Shown here one piece after another: positions 40,935-48,583 of a DNA stretch of 64,000 bases. The stretch's first letter is position 1; each line of letters opens with the position of its first letter. The notes beneath the pieces are model-generated. The model made no database searches, was not told the DNA's origin, and was given only the letters and a program-made list of their open reading frames with translations. This DNA is from Halomonas jincaotanensis (GTDB taxonomy: Bacteria; Pseudomonadota; Gammaproteobacteria; Pseudomonadales; Halomonadaceae): assembly GCF_018448785.1 (NCBI RefSeq), contig NZ_JAHCLU010000002.1:124001-188000 (forward strand). Direction: 5' to 3'. Position numbers and translations under genes: made by a program.

Positions 40935-40940
40935 TATAAA
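40935..40940 (+). promoter_or_regulatory. Candidate -10 element of the DUF1326-DUF2182 operon
   Basis: TATAAA 46 bp before the DUF1326 ATG. There is no TTGACA-like -35 at 17 bp (ACATGT stands there), which fits an activator-dependent promoter with the direct repeats just upstream. An alternative AT-rich stretch is at 40954-40960. Confidence 0.35.
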
Positions 40941-40985
40941 AAATGCACAGCCAGAATAAAGTTTACAGACGAGAGGAGCAAAACC

Positions 40986-41591
40986 ATGAACACACAATGG
41001 AATATTAAAGGTGAATACCTGGAAAGCTGCAGCTGCCGTGGGGCTTGCCCCTGCGTGTATCTTGGTTCACCCACCGAGGGCGACTGTAGTGCACTGGTCG
41101 GTTGGCACATTAATGCAGGACGCTATGGCGACATCGGGCTCGATGAACTCAATGTTGCCGTTGCACTGAGTTCTCCCGGGGCGATGGCCGAGGGTAACTG
41201 GAAGGTCGTGTTGTATCTCGATCAGCGGGCCGATGAGCGCCAGCAGGAAGCGCTAGGGACAATATTCGGGGGTCAGGCAGGAGGTCATCCAGCCGTGCTT
41301 GCCTCACTTATCAGCGAGGTGCGCGGCGTAGAGCGGCTGCCCATCAGCTACGGGATCGAAGGAGGCCGGCGGCACCTCGCACTGGGTGAGACCGCAGAAG
41401 CCGATATTACGGCTCTTGAAGGCCTGGATGGCGGTGAGATCACTATCACCAACCACCCATTGGCGGTGGCGCCAGGTCAGACCTTGGTGGTGGCGAGCTC
41501 AAAGGCACTGCGACATCAGGCCCACGGCATTGATATTGATCTCAGCGAACGCACGGCATTCTACTCGCCGTTTGCCTATACGGGACCTTGA
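40986..41591 (+). CDS. DUF1326-family protein, Cys-rich N-terminus
   Basis: The 201-residue soluble protein belongs to DUF1326. Its opening holds the family Cys cluster YLESCSCRGACPCVYLG, with Cys15, Cys17, Cys21 and Cys23 in CxCxxxCxC spacing and another Cys in the EGDCSAL segment, which suggests metal or redox chemistry. The central DQRADERQQEALGTIFGGQA segment is also typical. No signal peptide. GAGAGGAG precedes the ATG. A 13 bp gap separates it from the DUF2182 membrane protein, a pair that recurs in other bacteria. No biochemical function is established for the family. Confidence 0.9.
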   Translation: MNTQWNIKGEYLESCSCRGACPCVYLGSPTEGDCSALVGWHINAGRYGDIGLDELNVAVALSSPGAMAEGNWKVVLYLDQRADERQQEALGTIFGGQAGGHPAVLASLISEVRGVERLPISYGIEGGRRHLALGETAEADITALEGLDGGEITITNHPLAVAPGQTLVVASSKALRHQAHGIDIDLSERTAFYSPFAYTGP

Positions 41592-41604
41592 GAGGAGCAT
41601 CGCC

Positions 41605-42369
41605 ATGGAGATGACCATGTCGCGGATTCACTCGCACGAGCGGGTACTGACCGCCACGGCTCTGGTTGCCCTGACGATGCTCGCCTGGTGGCATCTCATC
41701 ATGCAGGGATCAGCCGATGGCATGTCCATGAGCATGCCGGCGTCGAGCGACTGGGGCTTGCAGATGCTGGGGGTAAGCGTACTGATGTGGAGCGTGATGA
41801 TGATCGCCATGATGCTGCCGAGTGCCGGTCCGATGATCCTTACCTATACCCGGGTCTACCAGAAACGACGCGCGAATGGTTCAGCGCTGGTGCCGACCTG
41901 GCTATTCGTGGTGGGTTATCTCACTATCTGGGTGGGCTTCGCGATCTTCGCCGCCCTGGCACAGTGGAGCCTGCACCAGAGCACACTACTGAGTTCCGCG
42001 ATGGGCCACGTCGGTCCGTTACTGGGGGGCAGCCTGCTCATCATGGCGGGTGCCTTTCAGTTCAGTGGCCTCAAACAAGCCTGCCTTGGCAAGTGTCGTA
42101 CGCCGCTCAGTTTCTTGACCACCGAGTGGCGCGAAGGGCGAACTGGGGCATTTACCATGGGCTTAAGACACGGTGCCTTCTGCACTGGATGCTGTTGGGC
42201 GCTGATGCTGCTGATGTTCGTGGGTGGTGTCATGAGTCTCGTCTGGATGGTGGCTCTGGCGGTGTACCTCCTGACCGAAAAACTGCTGCCCCGTGCGGAT
42301 GATATCAGCCGTCTCGTTGGCGGCCTGCTGGTTCTGGCAGGAATCGCGTTACCGCTTGTCATGGCCTGA
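41605..42369 (+). CDS. DUF2182-family polytopic membrane protein, Met/Cys/His-rich
   Basis: The 254-residue integral membrane protein has about six to seven helices. Potential metal ligands cluster near or in the membrane: GMSMSMPASS in the first loop, MWSVMMIAMMLPSAGPM in helix 2, KQACLGKCRTPLSFL in a loop, and RHGAFCTGCCWALMLLMF in a late helix. These are family-conserved motifs of DUF2182, annotated as a predicted metal-binding membrane protein. The ATG at 41605 has AGAGGAG 6-8 nt upstream; a longer frame from 41386 overlaps the DUF1326 gene and is rejected. Same operon as DUF1326. A role in copper or other metal handling is inference. Confidence 0.9.
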   Translation: MEMTMSRIHSHERVLTATALVALTMLAWWHLIMQGSADGMSMSMPASSDWGLQMLGVSVLMWSVMMIAMMLPSAGPMILTYTRVYQKRRANGSALVPTWLFVVGYLTIWVGFAIFAALAQWSLHQSTLLSSAMGHVGPLLGGSLLIMAGAFQFSGLKQACLGKCRTPLSFLTTEWREGRTGAFTMGLRHGAFCTGCCWALMLLMFVGGVMSLVWMVALAVYLLTEKLLPRADDISRLVGGLLVLAGIALPLVMA

Positions 42370-42457
42370 CGAGGACGACGCGCCGTCTTGAATGATGAGA
42401 TAGCGCGACGTCCTTGCTATCGTGAGGAGGCAAGTAATTCTCTATCATTTTTATTTA

Positions 42458-43272
42458 TCAACGAAAGCATTTCCGATAGAACCTCTGCATTATTTGCTTC
42501 GTTGAATCGGGCGTCATTAAAAGCAACTTTCTGCGAAGCTTTAACATCGCTACTCTTGCCAAGTGTTGTTTACCGTGCTTGGCGACTGACTCCATGCCCG
42601 GACGACATACTTCACTCGTTTCCAGACAAAGAACAGGTTTTCCCGAACGCTCTGCCACCCTTTTCGCCACCGGCTCATCTTTTGTAATTAACAGCCGCGT
42701 CACCGAACATCTATAATGATCGGCTTGGCGGATGGCATATTCCCCAGCGCAATCCTTCTTTCTCATCGATGACGCAACGCTCATCATCGGATAGCCATGC
42801 CCTATGTTATTGTCTGCTAGCCAACGTAATGTTGGCTCACGATATTTCTCACTACGATGGGTCATGGCTGTATGCAGTTTATAGAATATCGACGAACTTG
42901 ATGCTATCCCTCTCGATATACACTGCCAGCCGGGTCACCTGACGCGATGTCTTGTCTTGAATTTCCTCAAGCGCAGCCCGCATGGAAACCCCTGTCATGA
43001 CGCCATCATCTACCAGCAATTTTTTTTGGCATCCCAGACGGTATGCAAAGCTCTCGCTCCTTTCCTCGTGCTACCCGAGATTATTCGAGCATCATTGAGG
43101 AGAGGAAGGAGTTCAGATCGGTACATTTGAAGTTAAGTAACAGGCTTATCATATACGCAGGAATCATTCCGCTTCGAGGAATACCGACCACCAAATCGTA
43201 GCCCTCTGCTTGAAGCTTATGAATATTATCCTGAATATCCTTAACCAAATCTTTATATTATTTAAACTACAT
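42458..43272 (-). pseudogene. Broken phosphoribosyltransferase-HAD fusion gene
   Basis: Reading from an ATG at 43272, preceded by AAGGA, the frame is M*FK*YKDLVKDIQDN, with two early stops, then HKLQAEGYDLVVGIPRSGMI and a further stop (43083-43081). In another frame, just past an A8 run (about 43020-43027), comes the PRPP-binding loop LLVDDGVMTGVSMRAALEEI, ending in VDIL-stop. A third frame gives the HAD C-terminal part LHTAMTHRSEKYREPTLRWL through SGKPVLCLETSEV to the stop at 42458. The order and motifs match PRTase-HAD proteins seen in surface-polysaccharide loci; the middle (end of PRTase and the HAD Asp motif) is deleted. The last 135 codons are still open but should not be taken as a gene. 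Confidence 0.75.
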
Positions 43273-43278
43273 AGCTAA

Positions 43279-43464
43279 TCCTTACCGGCATTTCTCAAAA
43301 GACTACTTATTGAACAGATTGATCAAGAAAAATTAAAAATACAGTCACTGAAGGACTAGATTTATCATCAAGGACTAACATGGGATAAGCCCGCTTCCAT
43401 CTTGGATATCGAATCTAAAAAGAGATTAGCACGCTTCAACTCATGGGCACAAACATTTCGATAG
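43279..43464 (+). pseudogene. Decayed reading frame with one internal stop, unknown family
   Basis: A single frame reads SLPAFLKRLLIEQIDQEKLK through IQSLKD, then TAG (43357-43359), then IYHQGLTWDKPASILDIESK and KRLARFNSWAQTFR before TAG at 43462. Both halves look like genuine helical protein sequence in the same frame and lie in AT-rich DNA. No start codon or ribosome site fits. It begins 7 bp from the start of the broken phosphoribosyltransferase gene on the other strand, so the original 5' part must have been lost. I cannot assign a family. Confidence 0.35.
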
Positions 43465-43859
43465 CATGACAGACAATGAACCCTCATCTTACAAGTGGCC
43501 ATTTTTCTTACGTCGTGATCTGGCGACAACTACGTTGACAGATAGGGAGCACGGCAACGACCACTTACGCAGCATATAGTGATCATTTTTTTTATATCTT
43601 TGATTAGCATGTTAATGCTTTTATTATTTTTTAGTTATTGATCACACTGAAACTTACTACATCTTCATTATGACGATAGCCAAGATTGAATGATCCTCAG
43701 CATCTTCATCGTCTCGCTCGAAGCACCAGAAAGGTGAATCACGTTGCTTCAGAACACTTTTGGGGATAGATATCGTTTTTCAGACGCTCCAGCACTGGCA
43801 TTGTCGGCGAGCCATGCGCGATCGGGTATCATCTAGGCGTCGTGAAACTTGGAGAGATC

Positions 43860-45131
43860 ATGCTCGCCGCCCTGCCCCTGCCGCTTTCTACCCCCGGCCG
43901 TAACCTGGTACGCCTAACCTTCGTACGCGGCATCACCTGGACCGGTTTTCTTGCCGGTATCATCATCGGTATCGAGGTGCTGGATTTTGCGCTCGATGTG
44001 ACCACCGTCATCGCGGTGATCGTGAGCATGGCCCTGATCAATGTCACTACCTGGTGGCGTCTCGGCCGCCCGCGTGCAGTCACCCACGGCGAGTATCTTG
44101 CCCACTTGATGGCCGATGTCGCTGGGCTGACCTTGCTGTTCTACTTTACGGGCGGCTCCACCAACCCGTTCATTACTTACTATCTCGTGCCGGTCACCAT
44201 CGCTGCTGCCACCCTGCCCTGGCGCCACGCCTGGACTGTCGCTGCAGCAGCGATGCTGGCCTACTCGGTGCTGATGTTTCATTATCAGCCGATTCCCCAG
44301 CTGAGCCATGGCCATACCAGTGGCAACCTTAATCTGCACGTGCTGGGTATGTGGCTGAATTTTGGCCTTTCTGCGGGACTGGTGACGTTCTTCATCTTCA
44401 AGATGGCCCACGCTCTGCGCGGCCGTGACCAGGCATTGTCACGCACCCGTGAGGCGGCACTACGTAACGAGCAGGTACTGGCCGTGGCCACCCAGGCCGC
44501 CGGCACGGCACACGAGCTGGGAACTCCGCTGTCGACCATGGCGGTGCTTCTCAGCGAGATGCGTGAGGAGGTCCGAGGCAATGCCCTTCTCGAGAAGGAT
44601 CTGGCGGTTCTGCGTGACCAAGTGGATACCTGCAAGTCGCGATTGCTCCATCTTGTGGAAAATGCCGACCGAAGGCGTATGGCTGAGCCCGAGATCCTCG
44701 ATGCCAACCTCTGGCTGGCCCGAGTGGTTCAACGCTGGCTGGTGCTGCGCCCCGACGTCAGCTACCGCCTTGAGGTCGCCGATCGCCGAGGTCGGCCGTG
44801 GCTGGCCGTGGATACTACTCTCGATCAGGCGCTGACCAACCTGCTCAACAATGCCGCCGATGCCAACTCGGACGATATCCTCATTCATCTCGACTGGACG
44901 GCGGAGGATGTGGTGATCGACATCCGTGACCATGGCCCCGGCGTAGCCATGTCCATCGCCGACCAGCTCGGTGAGACCTTCGTTTCCACCAAGAGCAAGG
45001 GCCTGGGTATGGGACTCTTCCTGACACATGCCACCATCAACCGTTTTGGTGGCGGCGTCAGACTGTACAATCACCCCGAAGGCGGAACCCTCACCGAGGT
45101 TACCCTGCCACGTAGTGAACCTGCTGTCTGA
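43860..45131 (+). CDS. regB: RegB/PrrB/RoxS-type redox sensor histidine kinase
   Basis: Membrane sensor kinase that responds to redox state and phosphorylates RegA. The 423-residue protein has about six transmembrane helices (to about residue 185) carrying the ubiquinone-site heptapeptide GGSTNPF (98-104), the H-box HELGTPLSTM with phospho-acceptor His218, the redox-active cysteine at 258 in LRDQVDTCKSRLL, and the ATPase domain (NLLNNAADA, DHGPGV, GLGMGLFL). ATG at 43860 is preferred over a GTG at 43842 because the ribosome site GGAGAG lies between them. Followed by regA after 35 bp. Confidence 0.95.
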   Translation: MLAALPLPLSTPGRNLVRLTFVRGITWTGFLAGIIIGIEVLDFALDVTTVIAVIVSMALINVTTWWRLGRPRAVTHGEYLAHLMADVAGLTLLFYFTGGSTNPFITYYLVPVTIAAATLPWRHAWTVAAAAMLAYSVLMFHYQPIPQLSHGHTSGNLNLHVLGMWLNFGLSAGLVTFFIFKMAHALRGRDQALSRTREAALRNEQVLAVATQAAGTAHELGTPLSTMAVLLSEMREEVRGNALLEKDLAVLRDQVDTCKSRLLHLVENADRRRMAEPEILDANLWLARVVQRWLVLRPDVSYRLEVADRRGRPWLAVDTTLDQALTNLLNNAADANSDDILIHLDWTAEDVVIDIRDHGPGVAMSIADQLGETFVSTKSKGLGMGLFLTHATINRFGGGVRLYNHPEGGTLTEVTLPRSEPAV

Positions 45132-45166
45132 CTGCGCATTGTTGTCAACATCCCTGCGAGGACGCC

Positions 45167-45706
45167 ATGCAAGAGAGCACACAACACCTGCTGATCATCG
45201 ACGATGATGAGATGTTCTGCCATGTACTACACCGTGCCATGAGCCGGCGGGGTTACGAAGTACTGGTGGCTCGCAATGCCGGCGAGGCGTTGACCCTGGC
45301 CAGACGCCACCTACCGGAAATAGCCACACTGGATCTCAAGCTCGAGAATGAATCTGGCCTCAAGCTGCTGCCCGAGTTGCTGGAACTGGTGCCGGCTTGC
45401 CGGGTGGTGGTCCTGACCGGTTATTCCAGTATTGCCACGGCGGTGGAAGCGATCAAGCTGGGCGCGGTGAACTATCTGTGCAAGCCGGCCGATGCCGACG
45501 AGATTCTAGCCGCCCTTCAGAAGCAACAAGGTGACCCTGACACCGAAGTGGCGGACAAGCCGCCGTCGATCAATCGCATCACCTGGGAGCACATCCAGAA
45601 GGTACTGCAGGAACACGACGGCAATATCTCGGCGACTGCCCGCGCATTGGGGATGCACCGACGCACTCTTCAGCGCAAGCTGCAAAAGCGGCCGGTGCGA
45701 CGCTAA
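45167..45706 (+). CDS. regA: RegA/PrrA/RoxR-type response regulator
   Basis: Partner of the RegB-like kinase. The 179-residue protein has a receiver domain (IIDDDEMFCHVL, phospho-acceptor Asp in ATLDLKLEN, VLTGYSSIATAVEAIKLGA, CKPADADE) and a C-terminal Fis-type helix-turn-helix with the highly conserved RegA end (ISATARALGMHRRTLQRKLQKR). Such regulators control respiration, carbon and nitrogen metabolism according to quinone/redox state. It ends 12 bp from the convergent bdhA. Confidence 0.95.
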   Translation: MQESTQHLLIIDDDEMFCHVLHRAMSRRGYEVLVARNAGEALTLARRHLPEIATLDLKLENESGLKLLPELLELVPACRVVVLTGYSSIATAVEAIKLGAVNYLCKPADADEILAALQKQQGDPDTEVADKPPSINRITWEHIQKVLQEHDGNISATARALGMHRRTLQRKLQKRPVRR

Positions 45707-45718
45707 GGATTAACGCAA

Positions 45719-46489
45719 TTACTGCGCCGTCCAGCCCAGATCGATATTCCAGCTGGAGCCGGTCACCGCGCCGGCCGCATCCGAGGCCATATAGGCGACC
45801 AGCTCGGCGACCTCGGAAGGTTCGATCAGACGCTTGACCGCCGCATTCTTGAGCATGATTTGCTCGATCACTTCCTGCTCCTGCATGCCGTGCATTCTGG
45901 CCTGGTCAGCAATCTGATTGTCGACCAGCGGGGTTTTCACGTAAGCCGGACAGATGGCGTTGGCGGTGATGCCCTGAGCGCCACCCTCCAGCGCTGCGGT
46001 CTTGGTCAAACCGATCATGCCATGCTTGGCACTGATATAAGCCGACTTGCCGGGTGAGGCCACCTGAGCATGCACAGAAGCGATATTGATGATGCGCCCC
46101 CAGCCGTTCTCGCGCATGGAGGGCCAAACAGCCTGGCTTAGCAGGAAGGGTGCCGTGAGCATCAGATCGATGATGCGACGCCACTGGGACTCGGGAAACT
46201 CCTCGATGGGGGCAACGTGCTGGATGCCGGCATTATTGACCAGGATATCAACCCTGCCGTAGCGCTTGATGGCATCGGCCGCCGCCGCCTTGCAGGCCTC
46301 ACCGTCGGTCAGGTCTGCCTGATAAAAAGCCGCCCCAACCGACTCCGCAAGCGCCTTACCATCCGGATTGAAATCCACTGCCAGGACCTGGTGGCCCAGT
46401 TCGCGAAAGTGGCGGACCACGGCCTCACCGATACCGCTACTGGTGCCGGTCACCAAGGCGACGCGGGGAGTGGCTGCGCTCGATGTCAT
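45719..46489 (-). CDS. bdhA: D-3-hydroxybutyrate dehydrogenase
   Basis: SDR enzyme interconverting 3-hydroxybutyrate and acetoacetate in PHB/ketone-body metabolism. The 256-residue protein has VTGTSSGIGEAV, NNAGIQHVAPIEEF, the catalytic SAY..K set (KSAYISAKHGMIG), and the BDH-typical CPAYVKTPLVDNQI. ATG at 46489 has AAGGAGAG upstream. The product acetoacetate would be activated by the CoA-transferase encoded 3 kb to the right (scoAB), so the two loci complement each other. Confidence 0.92.
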   Translation of the reverse strand: MTSSAATPRVALVTGTSSGIGEAVVRHFRELGHQVLAVDFNPDGKALAESVGAAFYQADLTDGEACKAAAADAIKRYGRVDILVNNAGIQHVAPIEEFPESQWRRIIDLMLTAPFLLSQAVWPSMRENGWGRIINIASVHAQVASPGKSAYISAKHGMIGLTKTAALEGGAQGITANAICPAYVKTPLVDNQIADQARMHGMQEQEVIEQIMLKNAAVKRLIEPSEVAELVAYMASDAAGAVTGSSWNIDLGWTAQ

Positions 46490-46583
46490 TTGTCTCTCCT
46501 TAACAATATTGATCGGGATTCGGATAGGGATTTGGCAAGCGTTCGCCCTGCCCAGCATACGGATGCGGCCAGGATGTCACCAG

Positions 46584-47000
46584 TCAGCCATCGTCGGGCG
46601 TCATGACGCGCTCCATGAGCTGCTGAGCCAGACGGCTAGCTTGCTGTAGCGACTCAATATCCGAGAGATCATCCAGCACCTGGCAGCGCCACCACCAGAT
46701 ACCCACCTCGAGTCGTTCAGCTACAAAATCGTAGCCACCCGAGGGCAAAGCAACATGGCGTGTGGCACCATTGTCCGGCACCAATGCCGCCGAGTCTTGG
46801 GGCAGCATCGCCAGCGACAGTGACAGCGGCGTGATCAGCGCCCCCAGCAGTTGGTTATCCACCGGTTGAAAACACAAGGCATCGACGCCGAGTCGCGGAT
46901 TGAAATGCGGATCACGCTTGGCCGATTTGAGATGGCGACGTGTCCAGGCATCGGCAAACTGGCGCAGCCGTCCATACTGTTCGGGGCTCAAGGACTGCAT
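46584..47000 (-). CDS. HybE-family ([NiFe]-hydrogenase chaperone-like) protein
   Basis: The 138-residue protein has the HybE/rubredoxin-region fold signature: HFNPRLGVDALCFQPVDNQL, LLGALITPLSLSLAMLP and ALPSGGYDFV. HybE assists maturation of exported [NiFe]-hydrogenases, but no hydrogenase gene is in the window, so its client is unknown. ATG at 47000 has GGGAGGAG upstream. It lies 94 bp upstream of bdhA on the same strand. Confidence 0.8.
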   Translation of the reverse strand: MQSLSPEQYGRLRQFADAWTRRHLKSAKRDPHFNPRLGVDALCFQPVDNQLLGALITPLSLSLAMLPQDSAALVPDNGATRHVALPSGGYDFVAERLEVGIWWWRCQVLDDLSDIESLQQASRLAQQLMERVMTPDDG

Positions 47001-47111
47001 CGACTCCTCCCTAGGTTGCACGCCATGATACCCAGCCATCGAGGTGTTCGGCAGCGCCGTTGTGAACTGCTAGCATAAGTCATTCGTCCCGCTGCCGATA
47101 AGTTGACCGCC

Positions 47112-47936
47112 ATGTCCCCTGCCGAGCGCCTGAAGATAACCGTGAACATCGCCAAGGAGGCGGGCCAAATGATTGTAAAGGCTCGTCAGGAAAAGAATTT
47201 CGCGCACCGCTACAAGGATCAGGGGCGTGAACTGGTCACCGATGTCGACGTGGCGGTAGATACTCTGATCAGTGAACGCCTTCAGTACCACTTCGGCAAC
47301 GAAGCGCGCCTCAGCGAAGAACTTGCTCCTAACCGAGACGCTCTGGGACAGCAAGGACCGCTCTGGGTCATCGACCCGATCGACGGCACCGTCAACTTCG
47401 CCCATGGTTTGGCCCATGTCGCGGTTTCCATTGCCTGGGTGCTCGATGGCCGGGTTCGCATCGGCGTGGTGCATGCACCTTTTCTCGGTGAGACCTTCAC
47501 CGCCATCGCCGCACGAGGTGCCTGGTGCAATGATACCCCCATTCAGGCAAGTCGGAGCGACGATCTAGAGCGTTGCCTGGTGGCCACCGGATTTCCCTAT
47601 CAACGCGACATCCGCCTCCCTCTGATGCGCCGCTTCGCCGTCGTTCTCTCTCGTTGCCAAGATGTGCGACGCAATGGGTCGGCGGCACTGGACCTGTGCG
47701 ATGTCGCTTGCGGTCGTCTCGATGCCTATTACGAGAGCGTCTCACCTTGGGACTTTGCCGCTGGCTGGTTGATTGCCCGTGAAGCAGGCGCCCGAACCGG
47801 CCATCTGTACGCCTGCCCGGCGGGGATTCCCGAAGATTTGTTCGGTGAGAACCTGCTGGTCGCAAGCCCGGCGATCTACGACGAACTTGGCGAATTACTG
47901 CGTCTCGCTGATGACAGTGCAGCGACTCCCGGGTAA
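47112..47936 (+). CDS. Inositol monophosphatase-family phosphatase (SuhB-like)
   Basis: Li+-sensitive phosphatase family, 274 residues. Metal-site motifs are present: SEELAP (Glu pair), WVIDPIDGTVNFAHG, and SPWDFAAGWLI. Possible substrates are inositol-phosphate, 3'-phosphoadenosine phosphates or sugar phosphates; the sequence does not decide. ATG at 47112; a TTG three codons earlier is possible and no strong ribosome site is seen. Divergent from the HybE-like gene. Confidence 0.9.
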   Translation: MSPAERLKITVNIAKEAGQMIVKARQEKNFAHRYKDQGRELVTDVDVAVDTLISERLQYHFGNEARLSEELAPNRDALGQQGPLWVIDPIDGTVNFAHGLAHVAVSIAWVLDGRVRIGVVHAPFLGETFTAIAARGAWCNDTPIQASRSDDLERCLVATGFPYQRDIRLPLMRRFAVVLSRCQDVRRNGSAALDLCDVACGRLDAYYESVSPWDFAAGWLIAREAGARTGHLYACPAGIPEDLFGENLLVASPAIYDELGELLRLADDSAATPG

Positions 47937-48132
47937 GGCGGCATATTGGCGAGCAAGTCTTGTCAAGCAGGAAGAACGGAAGGCCTGATGACATAGCGGG
48001 GCATTATGGGCCCGCTAGCCGGCCGCTATTGGTCAGCACTTTCGCTGATTGACAAAATGAACACACATCGCTCTCTAACCTTATCCCGCTCTACTCACTA
48101 CATTGCGCGCTTCAGGCGCCAGGAGATTTTTC

Positions 48133-48408
48133 ATGTTCGTGGTCATTTATGGTCGTCCCGGCTGTTCCTTCTGCATACGCGCCTTGCAGCTGGCCAAATC
48201 CCTTGAAGCGGCAAGCGCTATCGAGGGCCTGCGCTATGTCGACATCCATGCCGAAGGCATCACCAAAGCGGATCTAGGCAAGACTATCGGCAAGCCGGTA
48301 CATACCGTGCCGCAGATCCTCGTCGACGAGACGCATGTCGGCGGATTTACCGAGTTCGATCGCTATGTGCGCGATCACGACCTCCTGGCCGTCGCTAGTC
48401 CGCGCTGA
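48133..48408 (+). CDS. Glutaredoxin, GrxA type, with CSFC active site
   Basis: Thioredoxin-fold disulfide reductase of 91 residues. It opens MFVVIYGRPGCSFCIRALQL like GrxA but with CSFC in place of the usual CPYC, and keeps TVPQILVDETHVGGFTEF, including the cis-Pro and the GG glutathione site. GGAG precedes the ATG at 48133. The second gene-free gap (47937-48132) upstream holds nothing I recognise. Confidence 0.92.
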   Translation: MFVVIYGRPGCSFCIRALQLAKSLEAASAIEGLRYVDIHAEGITKADLGKTIGKPVHTVPQILVDETHVGGFTEFDRYVRDHDLLAVASPR

Positions 48409-48583
48409 GTACTGAGAAAATTGTCTTGAAGATCCCGTCGTCGCTCGACAGCGGCGTTGGCAAGGGCGTTAGCCTGTCACAGCGTCATCCCCTCGTTGAA
48501 TGCCTTCATGATCCCTCTGCCTATACTTTTGGCCGAGACGTCACGGCGAAAGCCGAAGCTTCATGACCGAGGGATATGCCACG

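Larger units (their letters stand above)
42388..43840. other. AT-rich accessory scar without intact genes
   Basis: About 1.4 kb with visibly lower GC than either flank, no intact gene, and several decayed frames (listed separately): a broken phosphoribosyltransferase-HAD gene on the minus strand and a nonsense-containing frame on the plus strand. The part at 43560-43660 is extremely AT-rich (long T-runs) and has TGATCA at 43581 and about 43638. A 37-codon frame at 43468-43581 (MTDNEPSSYKW...) follows the decayed plus-strand frame but matches nothing I know. No transposase or integrase is recognisable. Looks like the residue of a transferred segment. Confidence 0.6.

Noticed and set aside
38847-42369. 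Phage-defence island reading of the STAND protein
   Set aside because: Anti-phage STAND (Avs-type) proteins carry an N-terminal effector and a long repeat sensor. Here a C-terminal OmpR winged helix and divergent operon fit transcription control better.
42388-42687. A 99-codon plus-strand open frame in the AT-rich scar
   Set aside because: It is antisense to the HAD part of the broken phosphoribosyltransferase-HAD gene and has no protein-like pattern.
42458-42865. The 135-codon frame starting MTHRSEKYREP as an intact small gene
   Set aside because: The frame begins inside a HAD domain at an internal Met; upstream pieces of the same ancestral gene are visible in other frames, so it is a pseudogene fragment.
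43560-43660. Insertion sequence ends around the AT-rich island (TGATCA at both sides)
   Set aside because: TGATCA is a 6 bp palindrome that recurs by chance; no transposase frame or target duplication is seen.
46584-47000. A hydrogenase maturation locus
   Set aside because: HybE-like gene is alone; no hydrogenase subunit or hyp gene is in the window.
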